A stretch of DNA of 64,000 nucleotides. Origin: Streptomyces roseochromogenus subsp. oscitans DS 12.976. Its GTDB lineage: Bacteria; Actinomycetota; Actinomycetes; Streptomycetales; Streptomycetaceae. The stretch is from positions 648,619 through 712,618 of the forward strand of contig NZ_CM002285.1 of the NCBI RefSeq assembly GCF_000497445.1, in the 5' to 3' direction. Below the pieces are notes generated by a model. The model did not search any database. It was not told the origin of the DNA and saw nothing but the letters and a program-made list of their open reading frames with translations. Shown here one piece after another: positions 40,422 through 49,943 of this stretch. Every line of letters begins with the position of its first letter. Position 1 is the first letter of the stretch. Made by a program: the position numbers and the translations under genes.

Positions 40422-40973
40422 ATGGCATCGCATGGAACGACAGGTGACGCGCCGGTCGGGGATGTGGTCGTGGGAGTGAGTGACTCGCTCGCCGGGTTGG
40501 CCGCATTGCGCCGAGGCATCCTCGAGGCCCGCAGGGCCGGCCGCACTCTGGTGGCCGTCCGGGCCTGGGAGCCGCCGGAGGGCGACGCGCTCTACCGGCG
40601 CTGGCCCGAGCCTTCGTGGGCCCGGCTATGGGCGGGCGAGGCGCAGCGGCGGCTGGACCGGGCCTTCGAGCTGGCGGCCGGCGGGCCTCCGGCCGACCTG
40701 CGGATCGTACGACGGGTCGTCCGAGGTCCCGCTGGGCCGGTCCTGTGCGCGATCGCGTCCTCCCCGGACGACCTGCTGGTCATCGGCATGGCCAGACCCC
40801 GCGGCCTGGCGGCCCGGCTGCACCGCAGGCCGGTGCACCGGCACATCCCGGCCCGGGCCGCATGCGGGGTCCTGGTCGTGGCGGGCCCTCGGCTGCTACC
40901 ACGGGAGGCACGGATCCTGCGACGCGGCGGCCTCGTGGAACGGCAGGCCCGGGCGTCGGGCTTGATGCCGTGA
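40422..40973 (+). CDS. Universal stress protein (UspA-like)
   Basis: 183 residues from ATG 40422 (a GTG at 40413 is the alternative). The Usp fold is seen in VVVGVSDSLAGLAALRRGIL, TLVAVRAWEPPEGD, DLLVIGMARPRG and CGVLVVAGPRLL. The ATP-binding GxxGxx(9)G(S/T) motif is degraded (GMARPRGLAARLHRRPVHRH), so nucleotide binding is doubtful. No clear ribosome site. Confidence 0.75.
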   Translation: MASHGTTGDAPVGDVVVGVSDSLAGLAALRRGILEARRAGRTLVAVRAWEPPEGDALYRRWPEPSWARLWAGEAQRRLDRAFELAAGGPPADLRIVRRVVRGPAGPVLCAIASSPDDLLVIGMARPRGLAARLHRRPVHRHIPARAACGVLVVAGPRLLPREARILRRGGLVERQARASGLMP

Positions 40974-40996
40974 GCCGGGCTGTGGGCAGGATCGGC

Positions 40997-41170
40997 CTAC
41001 GTCGAGGCGGGTCCCGCGCCGCGGCGGGCGTACACCTCGATCTCGATCTTCATGCGAGGGTCGGCCAGGCCGCACCCCACCATGGTCGCGGCCGGCCGGA
41101 TCTCGCCGAAACAGCGGCGCAGCACCGGCCGGCAGGGCTCGAAGTCCGCGCGGTCCGGGAGCAGAGAGCG
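40997..41170 (-). pseudogene. RidA/YjgF-family C-terminal fragment
   Basis: The minus strand reads DRADFEPCRPVLRRCFGEIR, then PAATMVGCGLADPRMKIEIE, VYARRGAG and a stop: the C-terminal third of a RidA-type imine deaminase, including the conserved R-P-A-(A/S)-T segment and the final I-E-x-E strand. The N-terminal two thirds are not found upstream in any frame. A decayed remnant. Confidence 0.65.
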
Positions 41171-41287
41171 ATCCCCGCTACGACGCACGTCGACTGGTCC
41201 AGCTCCTGATCAGGAGACTGCGCGCCGACCACACCGACCATCGGGCCGGCAGCCGGAACTGAGCGAAGGACCGGCGGGAAGCCGGAG

Positions 41288-41767
41288 TCAGAACCAGATC
41301 CGGCACGACAGCAGTCCCAGGCCCGCTGCCGCGGTCTGTCTCCATACCCGCAGCGGTTGGTCGAGGATGTCGGCGGCCTCCTCGTCCCCGGGCCAGTCGT
41401 CGATACGGCCGAGCACCTGCTCCCGCTCGGCCCCGACAGTGCGAGCACGGACTCGACGGCTTCCAGGCGGCCGCGCACCTCTGCAGCGGTCAGTACCGTG
41501 TCGCCCGCCCAGCCCGGCAGCACCCGGGCGCGCTGCGGACCCAGGCCGTGGAACAGGGCCGCCACCGGATTGTCCTTGCGTACAGAGGCGATGAACGGCT
41601 CGACATCCTCGTCGAATCGCTCCCACCACTCCATTGACATGCAGCTCACACGCATCGTCCAGAGCGTCGAAGGCCGATGCGTTGACCATGTCGTACAGAC
41701 ACAGTGCCTCGTCGGTGTTGTAGCCGTCGGGCCGCCAGACCGGCACCGCTCCGCCACCACGGGCCAC
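41288..41767 (-). pseudogene. Frameshifted hypothetical gene
   Basis: One protein appears split over two frames of the minus strand. GYNTDEALCLYDMVNASAFD (from 41767) gives way to EWWERFDEDVEPFIASVRKD, NPVAALFHGLGPQRARVLPG and TAAEVRGRLEAVESVLAL in another frame, then to VGAEREQVLGRIDDWPGDEE and AGLGLLSCRIWF in the first again. At least two frameshifts. The family is not recognised. It stands in a decayed block with the RidA fragment. Confidence 0.5.
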
Positions 41768-41876
41768 GTCCTGGCAACCGCCACTGACAACGCCCGGTCT
41801 GATCGGCTCTCATCTCTCGCCTGACACACCTGGGCTCTCACATCTTTCTTAGATTCGCTCGTCAGAGTCCACGCCC

Positions 41877-43871
41877 GTGAAGGCGAGGAAGCTCAAGAAG
41901 ACGAAGACACAGACGAAGGTCATCGCAGTGAGCGGTGCGCTCCTGATGATCGGCGTGGTCGGTACGGCCACCGCGTTCGGTACCGGCACGGGGGAGCCCC
42001 GGCGCATCGAAGCGCACGGAACGCAGCTCTCGGTACCGGTCGACGGGGGCCGCGCCATGGTGGACCTCACCTCCCTGGTGGTGCGGGCCCGAGCGGACGA
42101 CGGCCGTACATGGCAGCTCTCGGCGCCGGCCGCCGGTGATCTGGGCGCGCCGGGGAAGGTCACCATCCGTGATGGGAAGGCCAGTTGGGCGTACGGCGAC
42201 GGGGGGCTGAACGTCACCGCGTCCGCGCAGGAAGGGCGCCTGGCCGTCACCGTGCGCTCGGCCCGGCAGTCCAGCCTGACCTGGCCGGTCTCCGGCACGG
42301 ACGGAACGACCGAGGAGCTGCAAGTCCCGCGCGGTGAAGGCTTGTCCATTCCGGTCGCCGACCGGTGGTGGAACTCCGCTTCGGCGGGCCTGGCGGGCAC
42401 CGGGTCCGATATGGCCGAGGGCCTGACCATGCCGTTCTGGGGCACCAGTCAGTCCGGACGGCACGGGGCGAGCTACATCGTCGAGTCCGACATCGGCACG
42501 ACCCTCAAGTTCGTCTCCGCCGACGGGCGCCTGCACACGGAGGCCGAGCACGAGTTCGCGCCGCAGCAGGCCACGGGGAACTACACCGTGACGTTCGCGC
42601 TCACGGACGGATCGCCCGTCGCCGCGGCACGCGACTACCGCGCTTGGCTGCAGGGTCACGGTGGCATCACCACGCTGCGGCAGAAGATCGCCCGCAATCC
42701 CGAAGTCGCCAAACTGGTGGGCGCCTTCCACGCCTACACATGGGGCCAGGCTCGTAGCGCCGAGGGCGTCCGCCGCCTGCGGGGGCTGGGGATCGACCGG
42801 ATGTGGCTGGGATACGACGCCGACGGCAACCCCATGGACGGTAAGACGACCCGCCTCGCCCGGCAGGCCGGTTATCTCATCGGGCCCTACGACTCCTGGG
42901 CCAACGCGCAGGATCCGGCGTCGGCCGACACTCCTGTCTCCGCCTGGCCCGCCCCGGTGTGGCAGGACGCCTGTGTGCGCCGGGCGGACGGCACGATCGT
43001 CACCGGTTTCCGCGGCCGCGGCTGTTACGTGAGCTCCGAGGCGCTCCGGCGCGCCGAGCCGTCCCGGCACTATCTGGCCGACCGCACCAGGCAGATGACC
43101 GCCAACGGCGCCACGAGCTACTTCCTGGACGTCGACGCCGCCGGTGAACTGTTCACCGATCACTCTCCGGCGCATCCGATGACCAAGGCTCAGGACCGGC
43201 GCAACCGGCTCGCGCGGATGGCCTGGCTGTCCGGCGACCGTCACCTGGTGCTCGGTTCGGAGAGCGCGGGCTCGTGGGCGAACGGCGTTCTGTCCTTCAG
43301 CCATGGCTCGGGCACACCGGTCGACGACCGGCTGTGGAAGCTGGAGAAGGACCGCCGGACATGGGGCGGTTACCAGCCCGCCAACGCACCGGCGGTCTAC
43401 TTCAAGCCCGTCCGTCTCCCGGCCGACCTCGCCAAGACGATGTACGACCCGCGATACCGGGTGCCGCTCTATCAGACGGTCCTGCACGACTCGGTGATCA
43501 GCACCGAACGCTGGGAGCTGCCCTGGTCGAAGCTGCCGGACCAGAGCCGCACCCGCGCCCTTCTCGCGATGCTGTACAACGTGCCCCTCAACCTGGTCCT
43601 CGACCAGGACGAACTGGACCGGCACGGCAAGCAGCTCGCCCAGGTGCAGCGATACTTCGAGCCACTGCACAAGGTGGCGGCCACGCAGCCGATGACCGAC
43701 TTCCACTGGTTGACGGACGACCATCTCGTGCAGCGGACCACGTTCGGCCGGGGTGTGCTGACCGTGACGGCCAACTTCTCCGCCACCTCCCACGACGGAC
43801 TGCCCGCCGGGTGTGTCGACGCGGTGATCAAGGGCGGTGCCAGGCACCGGCTGTGCCCCACCGGGCTGTGA
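41877..43871 (+). CDS. Secreted glycoside-hydrolase-like protein (GH101/DUF5696-related)
   Basis: 664 residues from GTG 41877. A basic N-terminus and one hydrophobic helix (VIAVSGALLMIGVVGTATAF) indicate export or an anchor. The N-terminal half is beta-rich (TWQLSAPAAGDLGAPGKVTI, MPFWGTSQSGRHGASYIVES), like the leading sandwich of large glycosidases. A barrel-like part follows: GIDRMWLGYDADGNPMDGKT, AGYLIGPYDSWAN, ATSYFLDVDAAGELF (candidate catalytic Asp) and HLVLGSESAGSWANGVLSF. This layout resembles GH101/GH129 and DUF5696 proteins; the exact family and substrate are uncertain. No carbohydrate-binding module is visible. Confidence 0.65.
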   Translation: MKARKLKKTKTQTKVIAVSGALLMIGVVGTATAFGTGTGEPRRIEAHGTQLSVPVDGGRAMVDLTSLVVRARADDGRTWQLSAPAAGDLGAPGKVTIRDGKASWAYGDGGLNVTASAQEGRLAVTVRSARQSSLTWPVSGTDGTTEELQVPRGEGLSIPVADRWWNSASAGLAGTGSDMAEGLTMPFWGTSQSGRHGASYIVESDIGTTLKFVSADGRLHTEAEHEFAPQQATGNYTVTFALTDGSPVAAARDYRAWLQGHGGITTLRQKIARNPEVAKLVGAFHAYTWGQARSAEGVRRLRGLGIDRMWLGYDADGNPMDGKTTRLARQAGYLIGPYDSWANAQDPASADTPVSAWPAPVWQDACVRRADGTIVTGFRGRGCYVSSEALRRAEPSRHYLADRTRQMTANGATSYFLDVDAAGELFTDHSPAHPMTKAQDRRNRLARMAWLSGDRHLVLGSESAGSWANGVLSFSHGSGTPVDDRLWKLEKDRRTWGGYQPANAPAVYFKPVRLPADLAKTMYDPRYRVPLYQTVLHDSVISTERWELPWSKLPDQSRTRALLAMLYNVPLNLVLDQDELDRHGKQLAQVQRYFEPLHKVAATQPMTDFHWLTDDHLVQRTTFGRGVLTVTANFSATSHDGLPAGCVDAVIKGGARHRLCPTGL

Positions 43872-44138
43872 TGTACGGCCGGCTCCCGGCGCCGCCACCG
43901 GTCAGCCGGGGCTGCTTCCGGCCGGCCGAGGCCGACCTCGTCACCGCAGGCAAAGTGCCGGCCGTAGCCCCGCTGCGTTCACTGCGTCCCTCCCGACGGC
44001 CTGACGGGACATCATGCCACCAAATGTCGGCGGGAGTTTGCCGGTCGGTCGTAGACCCGCTACGGCCGCGTGCGCTGTGCTGGTCGCGGTCGTCGGCTTA
44101 TGGTGGGCCGTCACTTGCGTCCGTTCTGAGGGGAACCG
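43872..44138. other. Intergenic region
   Basis: 267 bases before the protease gene. No gene seen; GAGGGGAACC before ATG 44139 is its ribosome site. Confidence 0.35.
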
Positions 44139-45131
44139 ATGGAGCCCAGGACCAGGATCGTGAGATACGCCGCTGTCTGCGCGGCAGCCCTTTTGCTCTG
44201 TGCCGGCCTGACCACCGCGGCATCCGCCGACAGCGGCAAGGCCAACCCGAACCCGCTCGCCGGCCGGCTCAACGCCTACTGGACCCCGGCCCGTATGGCG
44301 GCCGCGCTGCCCGGCGACCCCCGCAAAGGCACCGAGACCGGCACGCCTGCGCCCACCGCGTCCCCTGAGGTGGACGGACCGCAGCCGGGCGAATACATCC
44401 CGCCCAGCCGGAGCTTCGACGGCATCCCCCAGGCCGGGACCTTCTTCTGGACGGACGCCACGGGCACCGGCCGCACCTGCAGCGGCTCCGTCGTGCACAG
44501 CCCGGGCCGCGACCTGGTGCTGAGCGCCGGACATTGCCTGAAGGGCTACGCGGGCACCTCGCCCAAGCGCCATCTGGCCTTCGTCCCGCAGTACCACGAC
44601 ACCCTCAAACCGTTCGGCATCTTTCCAGTGGCGACCGACGGCGTCTATGTCTCGCAGCAGTACTACGACCTGGGTGAGCACGCGGGCGCCGCGTACGACT
44701 TCGCGTTCGCGGTCACCGAGCCCAATGAGGACGGAACGCTCCTGGAAGACGCGGTCGGTGGGGTGCGGCTGCTCACCGGGACGGGTTACTACCACATCCC
44801 GGTGCGGATGATCGGCTATCCGGCGGGGGCGGAGAAGCCCCTGGAGTGCTGGAGCTGGACCACCCGGTGGGACAGTGACGACCCGGCCGACCCGGGTACG
44901 TTCCCGCGCATCGCCTGCGACGCCTTCGTGGGCGGAACCAGTGGCGGCCCCATGCTCGTACCCTGGCCGGGCGGATGGGCGGTCGTCGGAGTCATCGGCG
45001 GCTACCACACCGGCGGCAACACCCCGCAGATCTCCTACAGCGCCTACTTCGGCAGCGCCACCCAGGCCCTGTATCGCGCCGCGGTCGCGGGAGACCCACC
45101 GGCCGGACCGCGTGTCGCCGCCGGCTCGTAG
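44139..45131 (+). CDS. Secreted trypsin-like (chymotrypsin-fold) serine protease
   Basis: 330 residues, start ATG 44139. Signal peptide AALLLCAGLTTAASADS. A pro-region of about 70 residues (ANPNPLAGRLNAYWTPARM) precedes the catalytic domain. The triad is readable: His in LVLSAGHCLKGY, Asp in AAYDFAFAVTEPN, Ser in FVGGTSGGPMLVPW. The order and spacing match the V8/glutamyl-endopeptidase-like S1 proteases of actinomycetes. Expected to be matured by cleavage after the pro-region; specificity is not readable. Confidence 0.88.
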   Translation: MEPRTRIVRYAAVCAAALLLCAGLTTAASADSGKANPNPLAGRLNAYWTPARMAAALPGDPRKGTETGTPAPTASPEVDGPQPGEYIPPSRSFDGIPQAGTFFWTDATGTGRTCSGSVVHSPGRDLVLSAGHCLKGYAGTSPKRHLAFVPQYHDTLKPFGIFPVATDGVYVSQQYYDLGEHAGAAYDFAFAVTEPNEDGTLLEDAVGGVRLLTGTGYYHIPVRMIGYPAGAEKPLECWSWTTRWDSDDPADPGTFPRIACDAFVGGTSGGPMLVPWPGGWAVVGVIGGYHTGGNTPQISYSAYFGSATQALYRAAVAGDPPAGPRVAAGS

Positions 45132-45235
45132 GCGAGCACAGCCGCCCCGGAACCGGTGCCTGCACGTCCGGTGCCATGACCGCGTCACCGTGGCACGATA
45201 GTGATGCACATCACCCTACTGAAGGGGTGTCGGCT

Positions 45236-46882
45236 ATGGCCGTGTCAGAGGCTGCGCCCGGTCCGAAGACCCAGAAACCCGGGCTTCGCCGTGAGATCGG
45301 ATTCATCGGGCTCATCTGGGCCTCGGAAGGGTCGATCATCGGATCCGGCTGGCTCTTCGGCGCACAGGGCGCCCTGGCCGCCGCGGGGCCGGCGGCGATC
45401 ATCTCCTGGGCCGTCGGCGGCATCGCCATCCTCATCCTGGCGCTGGTGCACGCCGAACTCGGTGGCATGTATCCGGTCTCGGGCGGCACCGCGCGCTTCC
45501 CGCACTATGCCTTCGGCGGCGCCGCCGGGGCGTCGTTCGGCTGGTTCTCCTGGCTGCAGGCGGCCACGGTGGCGCCGATCGAGGTGCTGGCGATGATCAC
45601 GTACGGCCAGCACTACTCCTGGGCGAGCGGCTGGGAGAAGGTCAAGGGCGGCGAGCACGTCCTGACCCCGCCCGGTATCGCCGTCGCCGTAGGGCTGATG
45701 GCCGTCATCACGGCCATCAACTTCCTCAGCATCCGGCTGCTGGCCCGCACCAACAGCGCCGCGACCTGGTGGAAGGTCGGCATCCCGCTGCTGACGATCT
45801 TCGTGTTCGCCATCGCCCAGTTCCACGGCAGCAACTTCACAGCGGCCGACGGATTCGACCCGTACGGGGCCAAGGGCATTCTGTCCGCCGTCTCCACCAG
45901 CGGCATCATCTTCGCGCTGCTGGGTTTCGAGCAGGCGGACCAGCTCGCCGGCGAGAGCGCCAACCCCAGGCGGGACATCCCGCGCGCGGTCATCGGCTCG
46001 ATCATCCTCGGCATCCTGATCTACATCCTGCTGCAGGTCGCCTTCCTCGCCGCGCTGCCCGCCTCCCAGATCGGCAGCCACTGGGCGAACTCGGCGTTCA
46101 CCGCGCTGAGCGGGCCCTTCGCCCAGGTCGCCACGCTCATCAGCCTGGGCTGGCTGGCAACGGTCCTCTATCTCGACGCCGTGATCTCCCCCGCCGGCAC
46201 CGGACTGATCTACATCACCGGCTCCTCCCGGGTCTCCTACGGCCTGAGCCGCAACGGCTATGTGCCGTCCGCGTTCGAGTCCACCAACCGGCGCGGGGTG
46301 CCCTGGGTCGGTCTGATCACCGCCTTCGTCATCGGCTGCGTCTGCTTCCTGCCGTTCCCCAGCTGGCGTTCCCTCGTCGGTCTGATCACCAGTGCCAGCG
46401 TGCTGATGTACGCGGGCGCGCCGCTGTCCTTCGGAGTGTTCCGCAACCGGCTGCCCGACGCCCACCGCCCCTACCGGCTGCCCGGTGGCGGCTGGCTGTC
46501 GCCGCTCGCCTTCATCGTCGCCAACCTGCTGATCCTGTGGTCGGGTTGGACCACCGACTGGAAGCTGGGCGTCGCGATCCTGATCGGCTACGTCATCCTG
46601 GTCGCCAACCGGTTGTTCAAGATGAACCCCATCACCCCCCAGCTCGACCTGCGCGCCGCCCAGTGGCTGCCGGTCTACCTGGTGGGCATGGGACTCATCG
46701 TCTACCTCAGCGACTTCGGGCCGCTCAAGCACCCCTGGTTCCCGCTGTGGTGGGACATCGGGGTCGTGGCCGCCTTCAGCCTCGTCGTCTACTACTGGGC
46801 CATGGCGGTCGCCCTGCCCACCGAACGGATCCAGCATCTGATCGACCAGGTCGTCGTTCCGGAGGAGGGGGACATCCTCTGA
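45236..46882 (+). CDS. APC-family amino acid permease
   Basis: 548 residues with about 12-14 membrane helices. ATG 45236 follows GAAGGGGTG. Family signatures: FIGLIWASEGSIIGSGWLFG (unwound TM1 substrate site), HAELGGMYPVSGGTARFPHY, FALLGFEQADQLAGESANPR (TM6 and loop), DIPRAVIGSIILGILIYILL. A proton-coupled importer of amino acids or related amines. The C-terminus is cytoplasmic and acidic (IDQVVVPEEGDIL). Its end faces the epimerase gene. Confidence 0.9.
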   Translation: MAVSEAAPGPKTQKPGLRREIGFIGLIWASEGSIIGSGWLFGAQGALAAAGPAAIISWAVGGIAILILALVHAELGGMYPVSGGTARFPHYAFGGAAGASFGWFSWLQAATVAPIEVLAMITYGQHYSWASGWEKVKGGEHVLTPPGIAVAVGLMAVITAINFLSIRLLARTNSAATWWKVGIPLLTIFVFAIAQFHGSNFTAADGFDPYGAKGILSAVSTSGIIFALLGFEQADQLAGESANPRRDIPRAVIGSIILGILIYILLQVAFLAALPASQIGSHWANSAFTALSGPFAQVATLISLGWLATVLYLDAVISPAGTGLIYITGSSRVSYGLSRNGYVPSAFESTNRRGVPWVGLITAFVIGCVCFLPFPSWRSLVGLITSASVLMYAGAPLSFGVFRNRLPDAHRPYRLPGGGWLSPLAFIVANLLILWSGWTTDWKLGVAILIGYVILVANRLFKMNPITPQLDLRAAQWLPVYLVGMGLIVYLSDFGPLKHPWFPLWWDIGVVAAFSLVVYYWAMAVALPTERIQHLIDQVVVPEEGDIL

Positions 46883-46919
46883 CACCTGGTCAGGCGGTCT
46901 GTCGGTGCGGTGTATCGGC

Positions 46920-47918
46920 TCAGACGGCGTAGCGGCCGGGCGCGAACAGGTGGAGGTTGGCGCGGATCCAGTCCGAGGTGTTGCGCAGACCTTCGTCCAG
47001 GGAGACCTCAGGCTTCCAGGACGCCCAGGTACGGGCGCGGGAGTTGTCCGACAGCAGTCGGTGCACCTCGCTGCCGGCCGGACGCAGCCGCGCCTCGTCG
47101 ACGACGATCTCCGCGTCCCGTCCCGAGACCCCGATCAGCTTGCGGGCCAGGTCGCCGATGGTGATCTCCTCGCCGGTGCCGAGATTGACGACCTCGCCGA
47201 GCGCACGGTCGCACTGGGCCACGGCGAGGAAACCCCGGGCGGTGTCGGTGGCGTAGGTGAAGTCACGGGTCGGGGTCAGCGAGCCGAGGCGTATCTCGCG
47301 GGCGCCGGAGTGCAGTTGGGCGAGGATGGTGGGGATCACAGCGCGGGCGGACTGGCGGGGGCCGTAGGTGTTGAAGGGGCGGACGACCGTCACGGGCAGC
47401 TCGAAGGCGTGATGGTGGGAGAGCACCATCACATCGGCGCCGATCTTCGACGCGGAGTACGGCGACTGCGGCTGGAGCGGATGGTCCTCGGCGATCGGGA
47501 CGGTCAGGGCGGTGCCGTAGACCTCGCTGGTGGAGGTGTGCACGAGGCGGCGGACGTGGTGACGGCGGCAGGCCTCGGCGATGTTCTCGGTGCCGGTGAC
47601 GTTGACGGCGACGTAGGCGCCCGGTGAGTCGTAGCTGTAGGGGATGCCGATGAGGGCGGCGAGATGGAAGACGGTGTCGCAGCCGGCCACCGCGTCCATC
47701 ACCCGGCCCGGATCGCGCACGTCACCCGCGATGACATCCACCCTGGGGTGGTCCTGGAGGTGGGCGAGGTTGCCCTTCTCCGCATAGGGCTTGTAGTGGA
47801 CCAGGGCGCGAACCGTGGCGCCCTGCTGGACGAGGAGGTCCACGAGCGTGGAGCCGATGAACCCCTCGGCTCCGGTGACAAGGACGGTACGGCCGTGGAA
47901 GAAGCCGGATGCCTGCAT
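46920..47918 (-). CDS. NAD-dependent epimerase/dehydratase (extended SDR)
   Basis: 332 residues, start ATG 47918. Rossmann motif LVTGAEGFIGSTLVDLL; HLAALIGIPYSYDSPG; SEVYGTALTVPIAED; catalytic YSASKIGADVM (YxxxK); RPFNTYGPRQSARAVIPTIL; DFTYATDTARGFLAV. These mark the nucleotide-sugar epimerase/dehydratase group (UDP-glucose-4-epimerase or GDP-mannose-dehydratase type). The gene lies 74 bp downstream of the MurG-like glycosyltransferase on the same strand, so it probably prepares the sugar donor for that enzyme. Confidence 0.9.
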   Translation of the reverse strand: MQASGFFHGRTVLVTGAEGFIGSTLVDLLVQQGATVRALVHYKPYAEKGNLAHLQDHPRVDVIAGDVRDPGRVMDAVAGCDTVFHLAALIGIPYSYDSPGAYVAVNVTGTENIAEACRRHHVRRLVHTSTSEVYGTALTVPIAEDHPLQPQSPYSASKIGADVMVLSHHHAFELPVTVVRPFNTYGPRQSARAVIPTILAQLHSGAREIRLGSLTPTRDFTYATDTARGFLAVAQCDRALGEVVNLGTGEEITIGDLARKLIGVSGRDAEIVVDEARLRPAGSEVHRLLSDNSRARTWASWKPEVSLDEGLRNTSDWIRANLHLFAPGRYAV

Positions 47919-47992
47919 GGTGGGGCCTTTCTCGAAGGGGGTGAGCTGTTCTCGGTGTCGGTCAGAGGTGGGTGAGCTGGTTCCGGTGACGG

Positions 47993-49159
47993 TCAGGGCG
48001 CCGCGGACAGGGGCGTGGGCAGGGGGTTTCCGGTCAGGTGGAGCACCTTGGCGGCCAGCCGGTCCGCGGCGGTGCGGTGGTGCGTGCCGGCGCCCGCCGT
48101 CGCGGCGGCCCGGGACATCGTGTGCAGCCGGACCGGGTCGTCGAGCAGGGAGCCGGCCACGGCTTCGAGGGACCCGGCGGTGGTGTCCTCGTCGCGCAGC
48201 AGGACACCCGCCCCGATCCCGGTGAGGGCGCGGGCGTTGTGCGTCTGGTGGTCGCCCGGGGCATGCGGATACGGCACCAGTACGGCGGGCAGCCCGATGG
48301 TGGCCAGCTCGGCGACGGTCGCCGAGCCCGCGCGGCACACCACCAGATCGGCGGCGGCATAGGTGAGGTCGATGCGGTCCAGGTAGGCGACCGCGTCGGC
48401 GACACGGTCGGCGCCGGTGGCGGTGAGCCGGGCGCGGGCCGCGTCCAGACCCGCCGGGCCGGTCTTGATCAGGAGCCGTACGCCGGTGCGGTCCCGCCAG
48501 CGTTCGGCGAGGCCCAAGGCGGCCTCGGTGAGCCGGGCCGCACCCAGGCTGCCGCCGTTGACGAGCAGCAGCCGGGTGTGCGGCGGTACGCCCAGTGCCC
48601 GGCGGGCGTCCGCGCGCTCGGCGTCGCGGTCGAGGGCGGCGAGCGGCCCGGACAGCGGCATGCCGACGAGCTCGGGCCGGCAGGACGCGGGCAGGTGGGT
48701 ACTGCCGGCCTCGAAGGCGAGCGCGACATGCGGGCTGAGCCGGGCCGCGAAGGCGTTCGCCCGGCCGGGCACGGCGTTGGACTCGTGGATGAGACTGGGC
48801 AGCCCGGCGAGGCGGGCGCCGAGGATGACGGGGGCGCTCGGGTAGCCGCCCATGCCGACGGCGATGTGCGCACGCTGGTCGCGCAGGATGGTCCGGCACT
48901 GGCCGGCGGACTTCAGCAGGGCGGCGGGCAGGGTGAAACGCCGGACGCCGAGGGAGCGGTCGTAGGGGATCATGTCGACCGTGTGCAGGCGGTAGCCGGC
49001 GTCGGGGATGAGCCGGGTTTCCAGGCCGCGCTCGGTGCCGACGAACGAGATCACCGCGTCGGGCACCCGGCGGCGCAGCGCGTCGGCGAGCGCCAGCCCG
49101 GGGTAGATATGGCCGCCGGTGCCCCCGGCACCGATCACGACGGAGAGGGAAATGTCCAT
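47993..49159 (-). CDS. MurG-like UDP-GlcNAc glycosyltransferase paralogue
   Basis: 388 residues from ATG 49159. MurG landmarks in order: GAGGTGGHIYPGLALADAL (lipid-side glycine loop), VGMGGYPSAPVILGARL, HESNAVPGRANAFAARLS (HEQN equivalent), LLVNGGSLGAARLTEAALGL, CRAGSATVAELATIGLPAVL and PYPHAPGDHQTHNARAL (donor site). The usual MurG lies in the division/cell-wall cluster, which is absent here, so this is an extra copy. It is paired with an epimerase and divergent from a two-component system, suggesting an alternative lipid II-type or envelope glycan glycosyl transfer under stress. Specificity is inferred. Confidence 0.85.
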   Translation of the reverse strand: MDISLSVVIGAGGTGGHIYPGLALADALRRRVPDAVISFVGTERGLETRLIPDAGYRLHTVDMIPYDRSLGVRRFTLPAALLKSAGQCRTILRDQRAHIAVGMGGYPSAPVILGARLAGLPSLIHESNAVPGRANAFAARLSPHVALAFEAGSTHLPASCRPELVGMPLSGPLAALDRDAERADARRALGVPPHTRLLLVNGGSLGAARLTEAALGLAERWRDRTGVRLLIKTGPAGLDAARARLTATGADRVADAVAYLDRIDLTYAAADLVVCRAGSATVAELATIGLPAVLVPYPHAPGDHQTHNARALTGIGAGVLLRDEDTTAGSLEAVAGSLLDDPVRLHTMSRAAATAGAGTHHRTAADRLAAKVLHLTGNPLPTPLSAAP

Positions 49160-49181
49160 GCCCGGCACGGTCCCGGTCCGT

Positions 49182-49200
49182 TCTAAGAGGTCTTTAAGAG
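49182..49200. promoter_or_regulatory. Direct repeat, candidate OmpR-type response-regulator site
   Basis: TCTAAGAG (49182-49189) and TTTAAGAG (49193-49200) are spaced 11 bp apart on the same strand, in an AT-rich island between the divergent MurG-like and response-regulator genes. One helical-turn spacing of half-sites is typical for OmpR/PhoB-type regulators. Confidence 0.55.
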
Positions 49201-49223
49201 CGTCGTTTGGCAGGCTGGGTCCC

Positions 49224-49943
49224 ATGAACGACGCAGGTCAGGACCTATCCCTCGCCGGTGCCGCACGCGTGCTGGCCGTGGACGACGACCCCGAGGTACG
49301 CGCCGCCCTGGAGGACGGGCTGGCCCTGGAGGGCTTCACCGTCCGGGGCGCGGCGGACGGACTCGCGGCGCTGGCGGCCGTGGCGGACTGGGAGCCGGAC
49401 GCGCTGGTGCTGGACGTGATGATGCCGGTGGTGGACGGGCTCGCGGTGTGCCGGCAGTTGCGTGCCCTGGGCGACCGTACGCCGATCCTGGTGCTGACCG
49501 CGCTCGACGCGGTCAGCGACCGAGTGGACGGACTGGACGCGGGAGCGGACGACTACCTGGTCAAGCCGTTCGCGCTGGACGAGCTGGCGGCCCGGCTGCG
49601 CGCCCTGCTGCGCCGCACCGGCTCCGGCGAACCGGCCCCGTCCGCGCAGCTGCGCTTCGCCGATCTGGTGGTGGATCCGCAGACCCGCACGGCGCGGCGG
49701 GGCGGGCGGCGGCTGGAGTTCACCCGCACCGAGTGGAGCCTGCTGGATCTGCTGCTGCGCCACCCCGGGCAGGTGCTGGAACGGGAGACCATCATGCGCT
49801 GGGTGTGGGGCCGGGACCTCGGCCCTGACTCCAATTCCCTGGCCGTTTACATCGGGTATCTGCGCCGGAAGCTGGAGACCGGCGGAGGCTCGCGGCTCGT
49901 CCACACCGTGCACGGCGTCGGCTACCGGCTGGACGAGCGGTGA
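49224..49943 (+). CDS. OmpR-family response regulator
   Basis: 239 residues from ATG 49224; no strong ribosome site, so a leaderless or near-leaderless start is possible. Receiver domain: VLAVDDDPEVRAALEDGLAL, phosphoacceptor Asp in LVLDVMMPVVDGLAVC, TALDAVSDRVDGLDAGADDY, LVKPFALDELAARL. The C-terminal winged helix: RRLEFTRTEWSLLDLLLRHP, SLAVYIGYLRRKLET and VHTVHGVGYRLDER. Its last codons overlap the histidine kinase GTG. MprA-like. It probably binds the direct repeat just upstream. Confidence 0.94.
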   Translation: MNDAGQDLSLAGAARVLAVDDDPEVRAALEDGLALEGFTVRGAADGLAALAAVADWEPDALVLDVMMPVVDGLAVCRQLRALGDRTPILVLTALDAVSDRVDGLDAGADDYLVKPFALDELAARLRALLRRTGSGEPAPSAQLRFADLVVDPQTRTARRGGRRLEFTRTEWSLLDLLLRHPGQVLERETIMRWVWGRDLGPDSNSLAVYIGYLRRKLETGGGSRLVHTVHGVGYRLDER

